DNA from: an uncultured Eubacterium sp.
Lineage (GTDB): Bacteria > Bacillota > Clostridia > Lachnospirales > Lachnospiraceae
Direction: 5' to 3'
Assembly (NCBI GenBank): GCA_946412445.1
Contig: CAMKHH010000008.1
Span: 1-11,301, forward strand
Length of the DNA: 11,301 bases
In this document: positions 1 through 6,366 of the stretch, piece after piece
Position numbering within the stretch: position 1 is the first letter of the stretch
Layout: each line of letters opens with the position of its first letter
Program-made: the position numbers and the translations under genes
Notes under the pieces: generated by a model
The model's input: the letters and a program-made list of their open reading frames with translations, nothing else
Databases searched by the model: none
What the model was told of the DNA's origin: nothing

Positions 1-668
1 TCAGTCTTGAGAGCCTGCTGATCGCATTTCCGATTCCAATTATTTTTGCATTGCTTCTGAACCAGGTAAAGCGTACAGGACCCAGAAAGGCGATTCAGAC
101 TATTTCATATGCGCCCTACTTCATGTCAAATGTGGTTGTTGTCAGCATCATAAGCGTGCTCTTTTCTGCAACAGGATTAATTAATCACATAATTGGGGGG
201 GCAGGAGGAAAGACGATTTTGTTTACCGGTGCACCGGAGTGGTTCCGTACCCTGTTTATCGGATCAAACATATGGCAGACGATGGGTTTCAATGCAATTA
301 TATACATCGCAGCGCTCGTTGGAATCAGCCCTGATTATTATGAGGCGGCAATTATTGATGGAGCTTCCCGCTTTCAAAGAGTCCGGTATATTGACCTGCC
401 ACTGATTATGCCGACTGTAATTCTGATGTTTATACTGACAATAGGAAATATCATGAATGTGGGATACGAAAAGGCTTTTTTGATGCAGGTGGGTTCGAAT
501 TCTGTAGTCAGCGAATTGATATCCACGTATGTGTATAAGGTTGGTTTAAAGAGTGCACAGTACAGTTTTGCAACAGCCGTTGGTCTGTTTAACTCAGTCG
601 CCAATTTTGTTGTTCTGATCATAGCTAATAAAATAGCGAAAAAGACCAGCGATATCAGTATTTTCTAG
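1..668 (+). CDS. Sugar ABC transporter permease, LplB/YtcP type (5' partial)
   Basis: This is one of two membrane subunits of a carbohydrate ABC importer (CUT1 class). The reading frame is open from base 3, so the true start lies upstream and the N-terminal membrane segment is missing; an internal TTG at base 51 is not the start. The visible protein is rich in hydrophobic stretches and carries the EAA loop that docks the ATPase (YYEAAIIDGA followed by DLPLIMPT; EAA codons at 342-350). The PRKAIQTISYAPYF stretch is typical of the LplB group. Its TAG stop overlaps the ribosome binding site of the next permease, so the two are translationally close. Family assignment is firm; substrate is not shown by the sequence and is inferred from the GH32 gene downstream. 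Confidence 0.9.
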   Translation, partial: SLESLLIAFPIPIIFALLLNQVKRTGPRKAIQTISYAPYFMSNVVVVSIISVLFSATGLINHIIGGAGGKTILFTGAPEWFRTLFIGSNIWQTMGFNAIIYIAALVGISPDYYEAAIIDGASRFQRVRYIDLPLIMPTVILMFILTIGNIMNVGYEKAFLMQVGSNSVVSELISTYVYKVGLKSAQYSFATAVGLFNSVANFVVLIIANKIAKKTSDISIF

Positions 669-678
669 GAGGTTACCC

Positions 679-1578
679 ATGAAAAAGAAAAAAACGCATA
701 TGAAAATGTCGGCAGGTGACAGGCTCTTTACAATTGTTAATACTGTTATCATGATTCTGGTTTGCATCGTTATTATATATCCGTTGTACTATGTGGTTCT
801 TGCTTCCTTTACGGATCCGGTTGTAGTTAACTCCGGAAAGATACTGCTCTATCCGGAGGCTCCTTATCTGGAAGGCTATAAGAAGACACTTAGCTATGCA
901 CCAATATGGACCGGTTATGCGAATACGATTAAATATACGGTAGTTGGAACGCTTGTTTCTCTGATATGTACCATTCCGGCCGGTTACGCGTTGTCCAGAA
1001 AAGACATGGCAGGGCAGCGGATTTTAATGTTTCTGTTTACGTTTACCATGTTTTTCAGCGGTGGTATCATCCCTATGTATCTGACAGTCAACCAGCTGAA
1101 TATCTACAATACGACATGGGCTATGGTTCTTCCTGTTGCGGTATCTGCCTATAATCTGATTGTGTGCCGGTCCTTCTTTGAAAGCGGAATTCCCGAGGAA
1201 CTGCTGGAAGCTGCAAAGCTGGATGGATGCTCGGATTTTGGATTTCTCTTTAAGATTGCAATTCCCCTGTCAAAGACAATCATCGCGGTTATGACCTTGT
1301 TTTATGCAACCGCTATGTGGAATCAATTTTTTAATGCGTTGATGTTTTTAGGCGATGATAAGAAAATGCCTTTGCAGGTGGTGCTCCGTAATCTGGTACT
1401 TATGAATCAGGCGGGAAATATAGGAAGCTCTGCTGCGGAGCTGGTGACGAAGCAAAAGCTGGCCGAGCAGCTGAAGTATTGTGTGGTTGTGGTATCTTCC
1501 TTCCCGTTATTGGCCGTATATCCATTTCTGCAGAAATATTTTGCGAAAGGTGTTACAATCGGAGCCGTTAAGGGATAG
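679..1578 (+). CDS. Sugar ABC transporter permease, LplC/YtcP type
   Basis: This is the second membrane subunit of the same importer (MetI-like fold, 299 residues, normal length). An AGGAGG sequence at 667-672 sits at good spacing before ATG 679 and overlaps the previous stop codon. The N-terminus is positively charged, then a long hydrophobic segment leads into YPLYYVVLASFTDP, a hallmark of the YtcP/LplC branch. The EAA loop is at residues 173-183 (EELLEAAKLDG), followed by FKIAIPLSK. The C-terminus ends in KGVTIGAVKG, typical of this branch. It should pair with the upstream permease, and a cytoplasmic ATPase encoded elsewhere would energise them. Confidence 0.93.
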   Translation: MKKKKTHMKMSAGDRLFTIVNTVIMILVCIVIIYPLYYVVLASFTDPVVVNSGKILLYPEAPYLEGYKKTLSYAPIWTGYANTIKYTVVGTLVSLICTIPAGYALSRKDMAGQRILMFLFTFTMFFSGGIIPMYLTVNQLNIYNTTWAMVLPVAVSAYNLIVCRSFFESGIPEELLEAAKLDGCSDFGFLFKIAIPLSKTIIAVMTLFYATAMWNQFFNALMFLGDDKKMPLQVVLRNLVLMNQAGNIGSSAAELVTKQKLAEQLKYCVVVVSSFPLLAVYPFLQKYFAKGVTIGAVKG

Positions 1579-1631
1579 ATATGTTTAAGTAATTATATTT
1601 ATTAGAAAATTTATTTCAGGAGGAAAGATGT

Positions 1632-3407
1632 ATGAAGAAAAAAATGGTTTATCTGCTGTTGGCAGCTATGACAATGAGTATGGTCAGCGGCTGCGGCAAA
1701 AAAGGAGATGGCGGTGATACGGTTGATGCACAAAAGGCATCGGTGGAATTGACTGCAGAGGAGCAGGAAGCAGTGGATGAGGGTATTATTCAACTGGACG
1801 GCTCACTTCCGATTATAAAGGATCAGGCCAAATTCGAAGAAAAGTACGGAAAGATCAAAGTACTGAATGTTGGAGATGCTTCAAGAGTTACGGACCCGAC
1901 GGATATTGAAATGGTGAAAAAGTGGGCAGAGGATACAGGCGTTGAATTTGAATGGACAACCATTCCTCCGGAAAATGCCGGAGAGAAGATAAGCCTGATG
2001 CTCACATCAAGAGAAAATCTCCCGGATGTATTCTGGAATTTCGAGGGTTCACAATCTTCAACAACTGTTGTACAATATGCAGATCAGGATGTATTCATCC
2101 CGACAGAGACGATGGTGAAGGACTATATGCCAAATCTTCAGAAGATACTGAATGATAATCCGGATTACGGTATGGAAGTTCAAAGTCCTGACGGCCATAT
2201 GTATGGATTTCCGTGGATTGAGCAGATGAAGGGCCTGATACTGACCCCCGGACCATTTGTAATCAATAAAACCTGGCTGGATAAGGTGGGAAAAGAGGTT
2301 CCCACCACAGTGGATGAATGGGTAGACTGTCTGAAAGCCTTCCGTGATACGAAAGACCTGAATGGAAATGGTAAGGACGATGAAATACCCATGGCCTGCT
2401 GGTTTGGTCAGCATAATCAGGATGGTTTTGGCTCCTATAACCTGTTTTACCGGTTTACGGGTGCGTTCGGAAGTGCGGATTCCTATTGCGGTGGTAATCC
2501 TTATGCGGACCATCTGCGGATCGATGATGGAAAGGTCAGATTCACTGCATCCGATGATGCATTTAAGAAAACAGCGGAGTTCTTTAACATGTTGTATAAT
2601 GAAGGGCTGATTTGGGAAGGCTCTTTTGAAAATGATGAGAGCGCCGCATTTAAAAGTTCAATTATTAAAGAAGATGTGGCCAGGATTGGGTCTTTTGGCG
2701 TATGGGGAGACCAGGAGATTGTAAATCTGGATGTGCATGATGAATATGTACCAATTCCCAGACTGCAGGGCGAGGATGGCATGACCGGTTTTGCGCTGAA
2801 CACTTCTGAGATGCAGGATTCTTCTCTGGGAGCTGTAACTGTAAACTGTAAATTCCCACATCTGATGGCCAGATTTTATGATTATATCTATGGAAGTCCG
2901 GAAATCTCAATCCAGACAAACTGGGGAGCGCTGGGCTACAATTATGAGGTTGATTCTGATGGAATCATGCGTACACCTCTGGATGAAGAAGGACATATTA
3001 TTGCAAAAGAACCTTGGACAGACTTCGGACAGCAGAGAGCAAATACGACGATTACCCGTACGCCCATGGCAGTCCTGAATGAATATTATGATACAGTTGT
3101 AGGATATACCTTTGACGCGGTTACTCTTTATGACTGGCAGGTCGTAAACGGCAAAGAGGATATCATGGATGAATATACGACAGTTCCCAAGGTTATGATG
3201 ACCACGGATGAGATAACCAGGCTTGCGCAGATTCAGCCGACCGTATCAAACATTGTGGACCGCTATATCAGTACCTGGATTACGGGCGGTGTGGATGATG
3301 CAAGCTGGGAAAGCTATAAGAAAGAACTTGATGCGGCCGGGGTAAATGATATCGTAGAGATATATCAGTCAGCTTATGACAGAGCGAAGGGTGCAGCAGA
3401 AAAGTAA
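1632..3407 (+). CDS. Extracellular sugar-binding lipoprotein of the ABC importer
   Basis: This is the solute-binding subunit that captures sugar outside the cell and delivers it to the permeases. AGGAGGA at 1618-1624 supports ATG 1632; a nearer ATG at 1628 is out of frame. Residues 1-20 form a lipoprotein signal peptide ending in the lipobox VSGC, so Cys21 is expected to be lipid-anchored. Near residues 242-253 is DLNGNGKDDEIP, an EF-hand-like calcium loop common in large CUT1 binding proteins. At 591 residues it is longer than the ordinary 400-450 residue members but fits the LplA/YtcQ group. A 53-bp gap with no visible terminator separates it from the permease gene, so it probably lies in the same operon. 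The ligand cannot be read from the sequence. Confidence 0.92.
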   Translation: MKKKMVYLLLAAMTMSMVSGCGKKGDGGDTVDAQKASVELTAEEQEAVDEGIIQLDGSLPIIKDQAKFEEKYGKIKVLNVGDASRVTDPTDIEMVKKWAEDTGVEFEWTTIPPENAGEKISLMLTSRENLPDVFWNFEGSQSSTTVVQYADQDVFIPTETMVKDYMPNLQKILNDNPDYGMEVQSPDGHMYGFPWIEQMKGLILTPGPFVINKTWLDKVGKEVPTTVDEWVDCLKAFRDTKDLNGNGKDDEIPMACWFGQHNQDGFGSYNLFYRFTGAFGSADSYCGGNPYADHLRIDDGKVRFTASDDAFKKTAEFFNMLYNEGLIWEGSFENDESAAFKSSIIKEDVARIGSFGVWGDQEIVNLDVHDEYVPIPRLQGEDGMTGFALNTSEMQDSSLGAVTVNCKFPHLMARFYDYIYGSPEISIQTNWGALGYNYEVDSDGIMRTPLDEEGHIIAKEPWTDFGQQRANTTITRTPMAVLNEYYDTVVGYTFDAVTLYDWQVVNGKEDIMDEYTTVPKVMMTTDEITRLAQIQPTVSNIVDRYISTWITGGVDDASWESYKKELDAAGVNDIVEIYQSAYDRAKGAAEK

Positions 3408-3431
3408 GAGACATATATTTGGAGGAGAGCT

Positions 3432-4820
3432 ATGAGCACAAAAGGCAACAGGGATTTTAGACCGGAAATTCATTTTACACCGCCCGATATGTGGATGAAT
3501 GACCCAAATGGGATGGTGTATGTTGATGGGATATACCATTTGTTTTATCAAAAATACCCATATGAAACAGTTTGGGGACCTATGCATTGGGGTCATGCGG
3601 CCTCCAGAGATTTGCTGCAGTGGGAGCATAAACCGATAGCCCTTTACCCGGATGAAATTGGGTATGCTTTTTCGGGAAGTTGTGTATATGATGTGGATAA
3701 TACGTCAAATTATGGAACGGCAGAGCAGGCGCCAATTATAGCTATCTACACCAGCCATGGCAGAGATACGGGATTGGAGCAGCAAAGCATTGCCTATAGC
3801 ACAGATGGGGGCAGGCATTTTGAAAAGTCATACTTGAATCCAGTAATTAAAAATCCGGGAATTTCAGACTTTCGGGATCCTAAGGCTTTCTGGAATCAGA
3901 AGAAAAGGTGCTGGAGTCTTGTGCTTGCGGCTTACGACAGGGTACAGTTTTACGCATCAAAAAACTTAAAAGAATGGTCGAAAACCGGTGAGTTTGGCAC
4001 CGGCTGGAATCATGCTTCGGGAGTGTTTGAATGCCCGGATCTATTTCCTGTACACGTGGACGGCAAGGTACTTTGGGTATTGCTTGTGAGCATGACAACA
4101 ACGGTAGAGGACGGCAAAAGCAGAACACAGTATTTCTTGGGTGATTTTGACGGAGATACTTTTACCTGCACGTATCCTGCCGATGAACCCTTGTGGGTGG
4201 ATTTTGGATTTGATAATTATGCAGGTGTGACCTTCCAAAATTATGATGAGCCATTGTTTATCGGTTGGGCACAGAACTGGGGTTATGCCGCCGAAGTGCC
4301 TACAAGCGAGTTCTGTGGACAGATGACTCTGGCCAGAAAACTTTCGTTGAAAATGACAGAGGAGGGGTACCGTTTATGCGGAGAACCAAAAGGCCTTGAG
4401 CAGAAGGCTGCATGCGCATATCCGATAGAGAGCGGAGCGCATATTGCTTCGGAAACATTTGGTATCCGGATACATGGAAGTGGGGACGCAATGCTTTACC
4501 TGAAAAACTGCAGGGGACAGAGGCTTACTTTAGAGATAAAAGAAGGCTGGATTTCCGTTGACAGGGGGCTGGCAGGAAAGCGGGATTTCCATGAGCAGTT
4601 CATGACTGAACAATATTCCAAAGCAGAGATGAAACGGCTTGCGGCAGGGGACTACGACATAGAACTGATATTTGATGTTTCTGTTCTGGAGGTATTTGCT
4701 GACGATGGTCTGGAGATGTGCACGATGGTAGTTTATCCGGAGATTCCGTATGACAAGGTAAAATGGCAGGGAAACTTGAAGGTAGAATTTTATACGATTG
4801 ATACAGGCCTGCATGGCTGA
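3432..4820 (+). CDS. Glycoside hydrolase family 32 beta-fructosidase (sucrose/fructan hydrolase type)
   Basis: This enzyme hydrolyses terminal beta-fructosyl bonds in sucrose, fructo-oligosaccharides or related fructans. All three GH32 signatures are present: WMNDPNG with nucleophile Asp24, FRDP with the transition-state Asp149, and ECPD with acid/base Glu200. The five-bladed propeller domain fills about residues 10-310, and a C-terminal beta-sandwich fills the rest, including DVSVLEVFADDG. The length of 462 residues is normal. There is no signal peptide, so it should act in the cytoplasm. GGAGG at 3421-3425 supports ATG 3432. Being last in an ABC uptake operon rather than beside a PTS gene, it probably acts on unphosphorylated imported sugar (inference). 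Sucrose-6-phosphate hydrolase remains an alternative, because the family does not separate these activities by motif alone. Confidence 0.93.
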   Translation: MSTKGNRDFRPEIHFTPPDMWMNDPNGMVYVDGIYHLFYQKYPYETVWGPMHWGHAASRDLLQWEHKPIALYPDEIGYAFSGSCVYDVDNTSNYGTAEQAPIIAIYTSHGRDTGLEQQSIAYSTDGGRHFEKSYLNPVIKNPGISDFRDPKAFWNQKKRCWSLVLAAYDRVQFYASKNLKEWSKTGEFGTGWNHASGVFECPDLFPVHVDGKVLWVLLVSMTTTVEDGKSRTQYFLGDFDGDTFTCTYPADEPLWVDFGFDNYAGVTFQNYDEPLFIGWAQNWGYAAEVPTSEFCGQMTLARKLSLKMTEEGYRLCGEPKGLEQKAACAYPIESGAHIASETFGIRIHGSGDAMLYLKNCRGQRLTLEIKEGWISVDRGLAGKRDFHEQFMTEQYSKAEMKRLAAGDYDIELIFDVSVLEVFADDGLEMCTMVVYPEIPYDKVKWQGNLKVEFYTIDTGLHG

Positions 4821-4861
4821 ACAAAACGTCCGTCTGGGGTATTCAGACGGGCGTTTTGTTT
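4821..4861 (+). terminator. Rho-independent terminator of the sugar operon
   Basis: A 16-bp stem (4821-4836 with 4844-4859, one G-T pair) closes on a 7-base loop and begins directly after the GH32 stop codon. The 3' arm is T-rich (CGTTTTGT) and the 5' arm A-rich, so the same hairpin could also stop transcription from the other direction, although no opposing gene is seen. Confidence 0.9.
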
Positions 4862-4916
4862 GCAAAATTCCTTTATAAACAATACATTTTTTGACATAAT
4901 TTCTATTTTCATACTG

Positions 4917-4946
4917 ACATAGGTTTGCAGGATTCTCACATACTAA
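4917..4946 (+). promoter_or_regulatory. Possible sporulation (sigma-E-like) promoter of cotJ
   Basis: CATACTAA at 4939-4946 resembles the sigma-E -10 consensus, with a weak ACATAGG at about 4917-4923 some 15 bases upstream as a -35. The cotJ operon of Bacillus subtilis is known to be sigma-E controlled, which makes this plausible. The -35 match is poor, so this is a candidate only. The rest of the 163-bp gap holds the preceding terminator and AT-rich sequence. Confidence 0.3.
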
Positions 4947-4983
4947 CTTTGTAACTATTGTTATATGGAAAAGGAGATGCGGT

Positions 4984-5172
4984 ATGGAGAATTCTATAGT
5001 TGGTATAAAAGGTGAATCTTTTAAGCAGCCGTGTGAATGTGTACTTGGTATTGCGGCTGTACCGATTCAGCGATTTGGAGCTCTTTATGAAGCAGAGAAA
5101 GCCCTTAAACGGGGAACGGTTTTTCCTGACTTGGATTTCCCCTTTTTTGGAGGTGACAGTCATGGAGAATAG
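4984..5172 (+). CDS. cotJA: Spore coat associated protein CotJA
   Basis: This is a small inner spore-coat component, 62 residues, against about 82 in B. subtilis. The recognisable family core is the segment AAVPIQRFGALYEAEKALKR followed by GTVFPDLDFPFFGG; clostridial CotJA proteins share this pattern of an aromatic/Glu stretch, then KRGT-FP-LD-PF. AAGGAGAT at 4971-4978 gives good spacing to ATG 4984. The stop codon lies inside cotJB, an 11-bp overlap suggesting translational coupling. No enzymatic motif is visible. The N-terminal CEC pair could form disulfides in the coat, but that is speculation. The identification rests on the short motif plus the adjoining cotJB and cotJC genes, which make it solid. 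Confidence 0.87.
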   Translation: MENSIVGIKGESFKQPCECVLGIAAVPIQRFGALYEAEKALKRGTVFPDLDFPFFGGDSHGE

Positions 5173-5458
5173 ACAGGAGCTTTTACAAAAGATTGATGAA
5201 ATCAGTTTTGCAGTAAATGATCTGACTCTTTACCTGGATACTCACCCAACAGATATCCAGGCATTGGAGAAATTTGATTCCTATGCCGGGGAAAGAAAAA
5301 GGCTGATGAGTGAATATGAAATGAAATTTGAACCATTGACAATCGATTGTGTAAAGGCAGATACGATACATGATCATAACGAATACTGTCCTTACCCACA
5401 ACAGAAACATTTTACCTGGGTTGACGGACCGGCAGCCTGGGAAGGAGGGACACTATAA
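5162..5458 (+). CDS. cotJB: Spore coat protein CotJB
   Basis: This is the second component of the CotJ coat module, 98 residues, close to the usual 85-95. The family signature is DLTLYLDTHPTDIQALEKF, followed later by a C-terminal region with FTWVDGPAAWEGG. ATG 5162 is chosen because GGAGGT at 5148-5153 lies at suitable spacing and the family N-terminus begins here; the frame is open further upstream, but that part only overlaps cotJA. The stop codon shares one base with the cotJC start (TAATG). CotJB has no known catalytic role; in B. subtilis the three CotJ proteins are made together in the mother cell and assembled on the forespore. Confidence 0.93.
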   Translation: MENRQELLQKIDEISFAVNDLTLYLDTHPTDIQALEKFDSYAGERKRLMSEYEMKFEPLTIDCVKADTIHDHNEYCPYPQQKHFTWVDGPAAWEGGTL

Positions 5459-6063
5459 TGTGGGCATATGAAAAAAGACTACAATTTCCGGTTAAAATCA
5501 CAAAGACATGTCCGAAGACTGCTCAGCTAGTCATCAGTCAGTTTGGCGGGCCTGATGGTGAATTGTCTGCATCTATGAGATATCTTTCCCAAAGATACAC
5601 CATGCCATGCAGAGAAATTGCAGGCTTGCTGACGGATATCGGTACCGAAGAGCTGGCGCATATGGAAATGATCTGCGCGATTGTTTATCAGCTGACCAAA
5701 GACATGAATGCGGAGGACGTGAAAACCGCAGGATTTGACGCTTATTATATTGACCATACAAGCGCTTTGTGGCCACAGGCGGCCGGTGGAATACCTTTTA
5801 ATGCCTGTGAGTTTCAGTCAAAAGGAGATGCTATAACTGACCTGTTTGAAGATCTTGCCGCAGAACAAAAAGCGCGGACTACCTATGATAATATCCTGAG
5901 AGTAGTGAAAGATCCTGAGGTGCAGGCACCAATTAAATTCCTGAGAGCAAGAGAGATTGTCCATTTCCAGAGATTTGGAGAAGCTCTGGAAAAAATGAAG
6001 GGTAAATTAGATGAAAAGAATTTCTACTATTTTAATCCGGAGTTTGATAAACAGTTTAACTAA
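5458..6063 (+). CDS. cotJC: CotJC, spore-coat manganese catalase family protein
   Basis: This is the third member of the CotJ module, a ferritin-like four-helix protein related to dimanganese catalases, 201 residues. The metal ligands expected from Lactobacillus plantarum Mn catalase are all present: Glu35 (GELSASMRY), Glu65 and His68 (EELAH), Glu136 (AAEQKAR) and His169 (REIVHF). The 33-residue spacing of the last pair matches the catalase. The protein lacks the longer C-terminal tail of full-length Mn catalases, as is usual for CotJC. It probably breaks down hydrogen peroxide at the coat, although catalytic activity is inferred. GGAGGG at 5443-5448, inside the end of cotJB, is its ribosome binding site, and the start overlaps the cotJB stop by one base. 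Confidence 0.95.
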   Translation: MWAYEKRLQFPVKITKTCPKTAQLVISQFGGPDGELSASMRYLSQRYTMPCREIAGLLTDIGTEELAHMEMICAIVYQLTKDMNAEDVKTAGFDAYYIDHTSALWPQAAGGIPFNACEFQSKGDAITDLFEDLAAEQKARTTYDNILRVVKDPEVQAPIKFLRAREIVHFQRFGEALEKMKGKLDEKNFYYFNPEFDKQFN

Positions 6064-6070
6064 ATTTTGC

Positions 6071-6098
6071 TTGACAACAATATTTAGCGTGTTATACT
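6071..6098 (+). promoter_or_regulatory. Sigma-A promoter of the thrS T-box transcript
   Basis: A perfect -35 TTGACA at 6071-6076 and a -10 TATACT at 6093-6098 are separated by 16 bp. Transcription should start near 6105, just before the T-box leader. The promoter begins 8 bases after the cotJC stop; no terminator for the cotJ operon is visible between them. Confidence 0.85.
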
Positions 6099-6104
6099 AT
6101 AGGC

Positions 6105-6340
6105 AAATAAGCGAACACGTTGAAAAGACGAGTAAACCGTGGAACTTTACAGAGAGAGATGTATATGCTGGAAGCATCTTATAGAGAACCGGTTGAAAAC
6201 TACCTTTGAGTGGCCCCAATCCGGTCCGGTGATACCGTTATAATCAAGAATGAGTGGTTTTCATAACAATTAGGGTGGAACCGCGAATGATACAGATTAT
6301 TCGTCCCTTGCAGCTTTTAAAAAAGCTGCAGGGGATTTTT
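6105..6340 (+). promoter_or_regulatory. T-box riboswitch (tRNA-Thr sensing) controlling thrS
   Basis: This leader senses uncharged tRNA and lets transcription continue into thrS. Stem I is recognisable from the GAGTAAACC motif near 6130, the AGAGAGAG bulge at about 6151, and a distal hairpin (AGATG/CATCT) around 6157-6178. The specifier region reads AACTACC at 6198-6204; both ACT and ACC are threonine codons, and ACC at 6202-6204 is the likelier specifier by position. The T-box AGGGTGGAACCGCG is at 6272-6285. The antiterminator pairs AGGG (6272-6275) with CCCT (6305-6308) and GCGAAT with ATTCGT, leaving the canonical 7-base bulge TGGAACC (6276-6282). Its TGGA would pair with the ACCA-preceded-by-U end expected of tRNA-Thr. 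Confidence 0.94.
6304..6340 (+). terminator. Terminator of the thrS T-box
   Basis: A GC-and-A/T stem (about 6304-6317 with 6322-6335, AGCTGCAGGGG arm on the 3' side) is followed by TTTTT at 6336-6340. It shares CCCT 6305-6308 with the antiterminator, so the two folds exclude each other. Confidence 0.92.
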
Positions 6341-6366
6341 GTCGTGGTAAGAGAGGAGAGAAATAT

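Noticed and set aside
51..668. TTG at base 51 as the start of the first permease
   Set aside because: The frame continues open upstream with permease-like hydrophobic sequence and no ribosome binding site precedes the TTG, so the gene is simply cut by the window edge.
2058..2513. Long open frame on the - strand inside the binding-protein gene
   Set aside because: It has no family resemblance or good ribosome binding site, and it lies wholly within a well-supported lipoprotein gene.
4891..4920. A perfect TTGACA at 4891-4896 as a sigma-A promoter for cotJA
   Set aside because: No TATAAT-like -10 occurs at 16-18 bp spacing (the bases there read about CTGACA), and a spore-coat operon is expected to use a sporulation sigma factor.
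5012..5161. N-terminal extension of CotJB starting within cotJA
   Set aside because: This stretch is the other frame of cotJA, has no ribosome binding site, and CotJB family sequence begins at the ATG 5162 preceded by GGAGGT.
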